Shown: piece by piece, positions 5,556-12,125 of the stretch
How the letters are laid out: each line of letters opens with the position of its first letter
Position numbering within the stretch: the first letter of the stretch is position 1
Assembly (NCBI GenBank): GCA_937892695.1
Contig: CALBJK010000279.1
Span: 1 to 14,785, forward strand
DNA: 14,785 nt
From: an uncultured Prevotella sp.
GTDB lineage: Bacteria > Bacteroidota > Bacteroidia > Bacteroidales > Bacteroidaceae
Reading direction: 5' to 3'
Notes under the pieces: model-generated
What the model saw: only the letters and a program-made list of their open reading frames with translations
What the model was told of the DNA's origin: nothing
Databases searched by the model: none
Made by a program: the position numbers and the translations under genes

Positions 5556-7183
5556 AGAAGCATTTACTTATATTGTCAGTCGCTGTGACAGCTCTGTTTT
5601 TGTCTTCATGTCAGAATGACGAATTCCTGCCATCCAGCTTCAAGCCGATTCTGAATATAGAACAGGCAACAGACATAGCCCGTGACCAGGCTATGCTTCA
5701 TGGCAATGTTGACATGAACGGCAATTATGTCAAGCTCGATTTCGCTTTTCGTTTTGGCACTGACAAAAGCATGAAAGATACGATAGCTTCTATTGTGCAA
5801 GGTGATGAGTGTTATATACTTGTTACATCGCTAAAGCCGGAAACCCTTTATTATTACTGTCTTGAAGGCGATAATGGAAGAGTGGTCACGCGAAGCGATA
5901 CAGCCACGTTCGTGACACTGCCGAACGACCGTCCGCAAGTAGGTAAGATAGAGGCTTTGAGCCGTGGCCCGAAGAGTATTATTGCGGGTTTTGACGTGAC
6001 AGATGACGGAGGCGAAGCCGTGACCGAAGCCGGATGCTATGTGAGCAAGACAGCGAATGACAATCAGCGCAGAGTACTGGCAGAACCTGCGGCTTCGTCA
6101 GAAGGCAAGTATCAGGTACGGGTGTACGGACTGGAGGGTAATGCTGCATACCGTCTGCGACCGTTCGCCGTCACAGGAGTGGGCGAGACTGTAGGCGATG
6201 TGTTCGAGTTCAGCACATCCGATGCAGTCGAAACAGATTCAGCCGGAATGTTAGGCCTGATTATCGGTGATGACAAGTACGACTATACGTCGCTTACAGT
6301 TTCCGGTCCCATGAACGGCGACGACATACTTTTGCTCAGAGATATGATGGGAACCGATTCGGAAGGTGGCGAAACGAAAGGAAAACTGGCCGAAATCGAC
6401 ATGACGGATGTCAGAATAGTAGAAGGAGGGTCGCCTTATGTTTATGGATGGCGACGTACAGAAAATGACAAAATTGGTCACAGCATGTTTGCTGATTGCA
6501 AGAAACTGACGAAGATAAAACTACCCGATACGGTGATTGAGATAGGAGAGGACGCCTTCAAGGACTGCATTTCACTTTCGCAGATTGAAATACCGGCTTC
6601 TGTGACAAAGCTGACTCCGTCAGAAGGATGCTCAGCTCTTAAAGACATTGTTGTATCAAAATCGAATACGCATTATCACAGCTACGGTGGTGTGCTTTAC
6701 AATGCCGATATGACCAACCTGCTGTGGTTTCCGAAAGCCAAGACCGGAGACTATGTTTTTCCGGCAAGCCTCACTTCAATAGGTGACTATGCCCTGCAGG
6801 AAACCAAGATAACCCATTGCACTATGCCTGAAAATCTGAAAGAAATGGGAAAGAACGTATTCTTCAAAAGTGAAGTGGAGGAAGTTGTTCTTCCCGACAA
6901 GCTGAAGACGATACCTTCTGCTACATTCCAGAAGTGTAGCCGTCTCAAAGTTGTAAGACTGGGCAAGGCTACTGAGATGCTGACAGCATACGTTTTTGAC
7001 GGCTGTCCGCTGACCGACCTGTATGTCACAGCCAAGTATCCTCCTGTATGGTCTGAGGAAGATTTCGAAACGTCGGGAGAAGATATAATCAAGAACTGTA
7101 CTCTGCATGTGCCTAAAGGCTCGCTCAGATTCTACAAATCAGACCGTACTTGGAAGCAATTCTACAAGATTGTAGGTGTCTGA
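5552..7183 (+). CDS. BspA-like leucine-rich repeat lipoprotein
   Basis: A 543-residue lipoprotein. The signal peptide ends in the lipobox LSSC with Cys20. Two fibronectin-III-like beta domains follow: about 33-125 (ends RSDTATFVTLP) and about 128-225 (contains TEAGCYVSK and AYRLRPFAVTGVGETVG). Residues about 232-265 hold an entry cap (LTVSGPMNGDDILLLRDMMG), and from about 305 there are leucine-rich repeats of the LRR_5/BspA type. Examples are FADCKKLTKIKLPDTVIEIG, FKDCISLSQIEIPASVTKL and FQKCSRLKVVRLG, near 23 residues each, closing with CTLHVPKGS and W.QFYKIV. Proteins of this design are usually surface-exposed and bind host or polymer ligands. It overlaps the upstream gene by 4 bases, and the next gene starts 49 bases after its stop. 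Within the block it is the best candidate for the outward-facing ligand-binding part. Confidence 0.88.
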   Translation: MKKHLLILSVAVTALFLSSCQNDEFLPSSFKPILNIEQATDIARDQAMLHGNVDMNGNYVKLDFAFRFGTDKSMKDTIASIVQGDECYILVTSLKPETLYYYCLEGDNGRVVTRSDTATFVTLPNDRPQVGKIEALSRGPKSIIAGFDVTDDGGEAVTEAGCYVSKTANDNQRRVLAEPAASSEGKYQVRVYGLEGNAAYRLRPFAVTGVGETVGDVFEFSTSDAVETDSAGMLGLIIGDDKYDYTSLTVSGPMNGDDILLLRDMMGTDSEGGETKGKLAEIDMTDVRIVEGGSPYVYGWRRTENDKIGHSMFADCKKLTKIKLPDTVIEIGEDAFKDCISLSQIEIPASVTKLTPSEGCSALKDIVVSKSNTHYHSYGGVLYNADMTNLLWFPKAKTGDYVFPASLTSIGDYALQETKITHCTMPENLKEMGKNVFFKSEVEEVVLPDKLKTIPSATFQKCSRLKVVRLGKATEMLTAYVFDGCPLTDLYVTAKYPPVWSEEDFETSGEDIIKNCTLHVPKGSLRFYKSDRTWKQFYKIVGV

Positions 7184-7232
7184 GCGGGTAGGCTTGTTAA
7201 GAAAACTAACAGACTCGAAAGGATAAAATAAA

Positions 7233-7808
7233 ATGACCACACCTGAAATAGAGGAACTCAAATCGCTTGCCGAATGTAAATACGGCAAAATGCTAAGCAC
7301 CACAACAGACTTCGAAGTATTTTCTTTGCATCTTTCGAAACTTCTGGAGCAGACTATTTCGCCTTCGACGCTTAAACGTATGTGGGGGTATGTGAGTGAC
7401 AGCCATAAACCACGGATGTTCACTCTTGACGTTCTGTCACAGTATCTGGGACATAGAAATTATACAGATTTCATAATATGGCTGAAGAAAAGCCACCGCT
7501 ACAACTCTTCTTTCTTCAATGCTGACCAGCTGATAAGCTGTACAATCATTCCGGGGACTGTAGTAGAGATAGGGTGGAGTCCGAACCGGCTTGTACGCCT
7601 TACTTATCTTGGCGACAGCTTGTATGAAGTGATAGAGTCGGAAAACAGCAAGATGTGTCCGGGCGACCGTTTCGTTACCGGATGCTTCATAAAGAAACAG
7701 CCTCTGCTCCTGCCTTATCTCGAACGTAAGGATGGACGTACACCTCCATTCATAGCCGGCAGAAATGGTGGATTGACAATAATAAATGTTTCGGAGAATA
7801 AAGAATGA
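7233..7808 (+). CDS. Two-domain protein of unknown function upstream of kinase
   Basis: A 191-residue soluble protein without signal peptide or membrane segment. Residues about 28-85 are helical, with the pattern SPSTLKRMWGYV, then FTLDVLSQYLGHRNYTDFIIWL. This spacing (a short helix, a turn, a longer amphipathic helix) resembles a small helix-turn-helix, and I have seen similar N-termini in Bacteroidales regulatory proteins. Residues about 98-187 are beta-rich (PGTVVEIGWSPNRLVRLTYLG, then FIAGRNGGLTII) and may form an SH3-like barrel. Its last codon overlaps the kinase start by 4 bases (ATGA at 7805-7808), so the two are probably made together. In the 49-base gap upstream, a weak TGTTA/TAACA hairpin (7195-7211) is present. 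It could be a substrate, adaptor or DNA-binding output of the kinase. This is an inference from position only. Confidence 0.8.
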   Translation: MTTPEIEELKSLAECKYGKMLSTTTDFEVFSLHLSKLLEQTISPSTLKRMWGYVSDSHKPRMFTLDVLSQYLGHRNYTDFIIWLKKSHRYNSSFFNADQLISCTIIPGTVVEIGWSPNRLVRLTYLGDSLYEVIESENSKMCPGDRFVTGCFIKKQPLLLPYLERKDGRTPPFIAGRNGGLTIINVSENKE

Positions 7809-8782
7809 AGAAAAACAGTGAAACCAAAGAATTCGGGATTACTGATGACAACTCGTCGGGCTATGCATTCGGCATAGACCTGGTTGGCGGAGCGGCAGAT
7901 GCTGCCAGTCAAGGTAATGGCTTTGTCAACATACGTGAGTTTTATGTATCGGCATCAGGCCATACCCGTCTGTTTACGGCTATGCGCTACGGCAAACGTT
8001 TTGTTCTGAAGTGTCTGAAGCAGGATTTTCTTTATACTCCTGTTTATGCCCAGGCTCTTACAAAAGAATTTGAGATTGGCCTGCAGCTTGAGCATCCCTA
8101 TATCTGTCGTACGTTAGGTATGGAAGAAATAGCAGGACTGGGCAAGGCCATCATAATGGAATATGTGGACGGTGACAGCCTGAAGACACTTATTGACAAT
8201 CACAGTCTGACCTCCGGACTCTCGCGACGAATAGCTTCGCAGCTCGCTTCGGCATTGGAATATATCCATAGCAAACAAGTGATACACAGAGACCTGAAAC
8301 CGTCAAACATTATGGTGACTCATAATGGGCGTAATGTCAAATTGATAGATTTCGGCTTGTCTGACAGCGACGCTTTCGCAATATTGAAGATGCCGGCCGG
8401 AACTTCGGGCTATATAGCTCCTGAACAATTGCAGCCAGAAGCAAAGGCTGACGTTAAGGCCGATATCTATTCGTTCGGAATGGTACTGCGCGACATGGCT
8501 CAGGCAACGAAAGATAAAATGCTTTCAGATGCAGCGGATGTATGTCTGTGCCGTAATCCTCAACTACGTCCTTCTTCGGTAGAGGCTATAAAAAAAATTG
8601 TGCTAAAAGGCCGTTGGCTGCGTTTTGCTATCTTGTCGCTTTCGGTAGCATCGCTTCTTCTGGTTGCAGTGATAGCAGTGGACTTGTATAAACGAATGGA
8701 CGGCGGAATGCCGCAGACTAAATCATCGGTTACGAATACTTCGGACGGAAATACGGCATTGGATATTGAAAAATGGAAATGA
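7805..8782 (+). CDS. Hanks-type Ser/Thr protein kinase with C-terminal membrane anchor
   Basis: A 325-residue eukaryote-like serine/threonine kinase that phosphorylates proteins with ATP at the cytoplasmic face of the inner membrane. The catalytic domain spans about residues 45-268. Visible motifs are the ATP lysine K69 (RFVLKCL), an alpha-C glutamate (probably E88, in KEFE), HRDLKPSN with catalytic D163, IDFGLSD with metal-binding D182, and the APE motif at 205-207 after a short activation segment. These essentials are intact. The glycine-rich loop is poor: only one Gly (G52) is seen where GxGxxG is usual. One membrane helix (about 272-296) follows, then a tail of about 30 polar residues that should be periplasmic and too short for a sensor domain. 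Sensing may therefore rely on partner proteins of the block. The start overlaps the previous stop by 4 bases. It is the last gene of the block. Confidence 0.92.
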   Translation: MKKNSETKEFGITDDNSSGYAFGIDLVGGAADAASQGNGFVNIREFYVSASGHTRLFTAMRYGKRFVLKCLKQDFLYTPVYAQALTKEFEIGLQLEHPYICRTLGMEEIAGLGKAIIMEYVDGDSLKTLIDNHSLTSGLSRRIASQLASALEYIHSKQVIHRDLKPSNIMVTHNGRNVKLIDFGLSDSDAFAILKMPAGTSGYIAPEQLQPEAKADVKADIYSFGMVLRDMAQATKDKMLSDAADVCLCRNPQLRPSSVEAIKKIVLKGRWLRFAILSLSVASLLLVAVIAVDLYKRMDGGMPQTKSSVTNTSDGNTALDIEKWK

Positions 8783-8803
8783 ACGGTAGATTAACAATAC
8801 TAC

Positions 8804-8888
8804 CTGTGTCTGTGACACGGACTGGATTATCGCTCCGGTAGCCAGTGCTGAGAGAACTCCGGCCATGCAGTTCTTCTCATGCAGAACG
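8804..8888. other. Structured intergenic segment after the kinase gene
   Basis: The 237-base gap between kinase and the next gene carries several hairpins. One is CTGTGTC/GACACGG (8804-8810, 8814-8820; 7 bp including one G-U, triloop). Another is ACTGG/CCAGT (8821-8825, 8842-8846). A third is GAGAGAACT/AGTTCTTCTC (8850-8858, 8869-8878; 9 bp with one bulge). CATGCAG is repeated at 8864-8870 and 8878-8884. No U-tract follows, so this is not a clear intrinsic terminator. It could be a factor-dependent end of the operon or a small RNA. The structures are seen; the role is not known. Confidence 0.4.
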
Positions 8889-8942
8889 TTTGTCTTAGTT
8901 TCGTAATAGCGGAATAAAAGTTAATAAAAACAGACGATGTTG

Positions 8943-8973
8943 TTTCGTATTTCGCTCTTTTATATTAAATTTG
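8943..8973 (+). promoter_or_regulatory. Probable Bacteroidetes promoter for the REC-PPDK gene
   Basis: TAAATTTG at 8966-8973 matches the -7 consensus TAnnTTTG exactly. The -33 side is weaker: TTTC at 8943-8946 has 19-base spacing, while a true TTG at 8940-8942 has a longer 23-base spacing. A transcript would begin near 8977-8980, about 40 bases before the ATG at 9020. This supports separate expression from the kinase block. Confidence 0.55.
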
Positions 8974-9019
8974 TATTCGTAAGCGACATTCGTTGTATAA
9001 TCTTTTAACCACGGCATAA

Positions 9020-11983
9020 ATGGAGCACAACACCATACCAAACGAGTTCGGCCAGTTTTATCTGAAAGATGTGACATTCGTCAATCTCATGCTGCGCCGA
9101 ATCTACAATGTCCTGATTGTAGCCAATCCATACGATGCGTTCATGCTTGAAGATGACGGACGCGTCGAAGAGAAAATCTATAACGAGTACATGGAACTCG
9201 GTCTGCGCTATCCTCCAACGTTCACTCAGGTGAGCACTACGGCAGAGGCCTATGATGTGCTCAACACGATGAACATAGACCTCGTTATTTGCATGCCCGG
9301 CAATGCCGATAATGATGCTTTCAGCGTAGCTCGCGACATTAAAGCTCGTTTCCCCGACATCCATTGTGTAGTTCTTACGCCATTCTCTCATGGCATTACA
9401 CGCCGTATGCAGAACGAAGACCTGTCCATCTTCGACTATGTGTTCTGTTGGCTCGGCAATACCAACCTTATCCTTTCCATAATCAAGCTCATAGAGGATA
9501 AGATGAATCTCGACCACGATATAACAGAAGGAGGTGTCCAGATGATACTGCTTGTCGAAGACAGTATCAGGTTTTACAGCTCCATTCTTCCAAATCTTTA
9601 CAGCTACATTCTTGCCCAGAGCAAACGCTTCTCCACCGAAGCTTTTAACCGGCACGCCGCAACTTTGCGCATGAGGGGTCGGCCAAAGGTTGTTCTCGCC
9701 CGTACATACGAGGAAGCTATGGACATATACAAGCGGTATTCGGCAAATACCCTCGGCGTGATAAGCGACATGTGTTTTCCTTTTGAAGGTAGAAAATGCG
9801 AGGATGCCGGACTGCGTCTGCTCCATCAGATAAGGAAAATCGACGAGTATGTCCCTCTGATTATGGAGAGTTCGGAAACAGAAAATCGTGCCCGGGCCGA
9901 ACGTGAAGGCTTCCGCTTTGTTGACAAGAACTCTAAAAAGATGAGCCTCGACCTCCGTCATCTGCTTGAAGAGCATCTCGGTTTCGGCGACTTCATTTTC
10001 CGTGACCCTGTAACACGTAAGCCTGTCATGCGCATACGCAGTCTGAAAGACCTGCAGGACAACATATTCAAAATTCCCGACGAATCGATGCTCTACCACA
10101 TCTCGCGCAATCACATGAGCCGTTGGCTTTCTGCTCGGGCCATATTCCCTGTGTCGGCTTTTCTTAAAAAAGTGACATGGAGACAGCTTCAGGATATTCA
10201 GGCTCACCGAAAGATTATTTTCGATGCCATCGTGCAGTATCGCCGTATGAAGAACCTCGGAGTAGTGGCTGTGTTCGACCGTATGAAGTTTGACAGCTAT
10301 TCGCATTTCGCACGCATCGGTGAAGGTTCGCTTGGAGGCAAAGGCCGTGGTCTGGCCTATCTTGACAACATCATCAAGATGCACCCCGACTTTAACAGCT
10401 TTGAGGGAGCGAAGGTGCAGATACCCAAGACGGTGGTTCTCTGTACCGACATCTTCGACCAGTTCATGGAGCAGAACAACCTTTACCAGATTGCTCTCAG
10501 CAATGCCAGTGACGAGGAAATACTGCAGGCTTTTCTGGCTGCCAAATTGCCGGAAAGATTGCGTGCCGACTTCCTTATCTTCTTTGATGCAATCAAGAGT
10601 CCTATAGCCATACGGTCGAGTTCTCTTCTCGAAGATGCCCATTATCAGCCTTTCGCAGGCATTTATTCTACTTATATGATTCCGCGTCTGGCCGACCGTG
10701 AAGCTATGCTTCAGATGTTGACATGTGCCATCAAGGGCGTTTATGCCTCGGTATACTACCGCGACTCCAAAGCTTACATGACAGCAACCAGCAATGTCAT
10801 CGACCAAGAGAAAATGGCCGTCATACTGCAAGAGGTTGTCGGTGACAGCCATGAAGGCCGTTTCTATCCTAACATCAGCGGTGTGCTTCGCTCTATCAAC
10901 TACTATCCCATTGGCGACGAGCGTTCTGAGGGTGGTATCGTGTCGCTGGCTCTCGGGCTGGGCAAATACATTGTCGACGGCGGACAGACATTGCGTGTCT
11001 CGCCTTACCATCCCGATCAGGTGCTTCAGACGAGCGAAGTAAAGACAGCCCTGCGAGAAACCCAGACCACGTTCTACGCTCTCGACCTCAACCATGTAGG
11101 CAACGACTTCAAGGTAGATGACGGGTTCAATATCCTTAAACTGAAAGTGAAAGAGGCAGAGCATGACGGCACTCTCGACTACATAGCCTCGACCTACGAT
11201 CCATACGACGAGGTGATACGTAACGGCATCTATGACGGCGGACGCAAACTGATAACCTTCAGTGGTGTATTGCAGCAGGGAGTGTTCCCCTTGCCAGAGC
11301 TGTTGCAGCTTTCTATGAAATACGGAGCAGATAGTATGCGCCGCCCCGTCGAGATTGAGTTCGCTTGTAAGATAGGTGCCGACCGTAGTGGAGAACTTTA
11401 CCTTTTACAGATTCGTCCAATTGTCGATTCCAAGCAGATGCTCGACGAAGATGTAACAGCGATTCCCGACGACAAATGTCTTTTGCGTTCGCACAATTCG
11501 CTTGGTCATGGCGTGAGTACCAATGTGGAAGATATTGTCTATGTTAAGACTGGCGAAGATTATACTGCAGCCGAAAATCCTGCAATAGCCTGTGACATCG
11601 AACGGCTCAATCGTCACTTCCTCGACGAAGGGCGCGGCTACATTCTTGTAGGTCCGGGACGCTGGGGATCGAGCGATCCGTGGCTGGGAGTGCCGGTGAA
11701 GTGGCCTCACATCAGTGCTGCCAGAGTGATAGCCGAGGTAGCATTGAAGAATTACAGGGTCGACCCGAGCCAAGGCACCCACTTCTTTCAGAACCTTACA
11801 AGCTTCGGTGTCGGCTATTTTACCGTGGGTGTGAATGCTGACGAGGGCTTTTTCCGCAAGGATATTCTCGATGCCATGCCAGCTGTTGAAGAGACAAAGT
11901 ATGTGCGTCATGTACGTTTCGATTGTCCCCTGAAGATAATGATGGATGGCAAAACGCAGGAAGGGGCAGTCGTTATGATGTAA
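9020..11983 (+). CDS. Double-receiver protein with PPDK/PEP-synthase ATP-grasp domain
   Basis: A 987-residue cytosolic protein. A first receiver-like domain (about 28-155) has DLVICMPG where the phospho-acceptor Asp should be, so it looks inactive. A second receiver (about 174-320) keeps the acidic pair E180/D181, acceptor D250 (GVISDMCFP), S285 and the conserved Lys K303, so it could be phosphorylated. Residues about 430-802 are a PPDK_N-type nucleotide-binding domain: GEGSLGGKGRGLAYL (434-448), IRSSSLLEDA (531-540), FAGIYSTY, VEIEFACK and LYLLQIRPI (793-801). The phosphohistidine swivel domain (TSH-type motif) and the C-terminal PEP/pyruvate barrel of PEP synthase and PPDK are not seen. Instead a C-terminal region carries LVGPGRWGSSDPWLGVPVKW (876-895). 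It is therefore unlikely to be a complete PEP synthase, although similar genes are often named so. A phosphorylation-controlled ATP-binding or kinase-like regulator is inferred. It is preceded by its own promoter. Confidence 0.88.
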   Translation: MEHNTIPNEFGQFYLKDVTFVNLMLRRIYNVLIVANPYDAFMLEDDGRVEEKIYNEYMELGLRYPPTFTQVSTTAEAYDVLNTMNIDLVICMPGNADNDAFSVARDIKARFPDIHCVVLTPFSHGITRRMQNEDLSIFDYVFCWLGNTNLILSIIKLIEDKMNLDHDITEGGVQMILLVEDSIRFYSSILPNLYSYILAQSKRFSTEAFNRHAATLRMRGRPKVVLARTYEEAMDIYKRYSANTLGVISDMCFPFEGRKCEDAGLRLLHQIRKIDEYVPLIMESSETENRARAEREGFRFVDKNSKKMSLDLRHLLEEHLGFGDFIFRDPVTRKPVMRIRSLKDLQDNIFKIPDESMLYHISRNHMSRWLSARAIFPVSAFLKKVTWRQLQDIQAHRKIIFDAIVQYRRMKNLGVVAVFDRMKFDSYSHFARIGEGSLGGKGRGLAYLDNIIKMHPDFNSFEGAKVQIPKTVVLCTDIFDQFMEQNNLYQIALSNASDEEILQAFLAAKLPERLRADFLIFFDAIKSPIAIRSSSLLEDAHYQPFAGIYSTYMIPRLADREAMLQMLTCAIKGVYASVYYRDSKAYMTATSNVIDQEKMAVILQEVVGDSHEGRFYPNISGVLRSINYYPIGDERSEGGIVSLALGLGKYIVDGGQTLRVSPYHPDQVLQTSEVKTALRETQTTFYALDLNHVGNDFKVDDGFNILKLKVKEAEHDGTLDYIASTYDPYDEVIRNGIYDGGRKLITFSGVLQQGVFPLPELLQLSMKYGADSMRRPVEIEFACKIGADRSGELYLLQIRPIVDSKQMLDEDVTAIPDDKCLLRSHNSLGHGVSTNVEDIVYVKTGEDYTAAENPAIACDIERLNRHFLDEGRGYILVGPGRWGSSDPWLGVPVKWPHISAARVIAEVALKNYRVDPSQGTHFFQNLTSFGVGYFTVGVNADEGFFRKDILDAMPAVEETKYVRHVRFDCPLKIMMDGKTQEGAVVMM

Positions 11984-12006
11984 AACTTACTTTTTATAGT
12001 CTGTAT

Positions 12007-12041
12007 CTGATTACTGTCTTTTTGCGTTGTAAAGTAGTCAG
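12007..12041. other. Stem-loop between the REC-PPDK and helicase genes
   Basis: CTGATTACT (12007-12015) pairs with AGTAGTCAG (12033-12041) over 9 bp, including one G-U pair on the + strand, with a 17-base T-rich loop. It lies 24 bases after the upstream stop. It could be part of a 3' end, but no U-tract follows the stem, so it is not called a terminator. Confidence 0.3.
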
Positions 12042-12086
12042 AAACGTTCAAAAAACTGTCTTCCCATGAATAATGGTGGCACATTC

Positions 12087-12118
12087 TTTGCCTCTTTATA
12101 CAAATTTTAGTAAGTTTG
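12087..12118 (+). promoter_or_regulatory. Helicase promoter, placed almost on the start codon
   Basis: TTTG at 12087-12090 and TAAGTTTG at 12111-12118 match both Bacteroidetes promoter elements with exactly 20 bases between them, the same spacing as at 399-429. Transcription should start at about 12121-12125. The helicase ATG is at 12126, so the mRNA would have a leader of only 0-5 bases. Confidence 0.7.
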
Positions 12119-12125
12119 CATGTAA

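Noticed and set aside
9005..11164. A 719-codon open frame on the minus strand opposite the REC-PPDK gene
   Set aside because: The opposite strand encodes recognisable receiver and PPDK_N motifs along its full length. The antisense translation shows no known domain pattern, and its openness follows from codon bias.
9020..11983. Annotation as complete phosphoenolpyruvate synthase (ppsA)
   Set aside because: The ATP-grasp domain is present, but the swivel-histidine and PEP-binding domains are not visible, and receiver domains are added.
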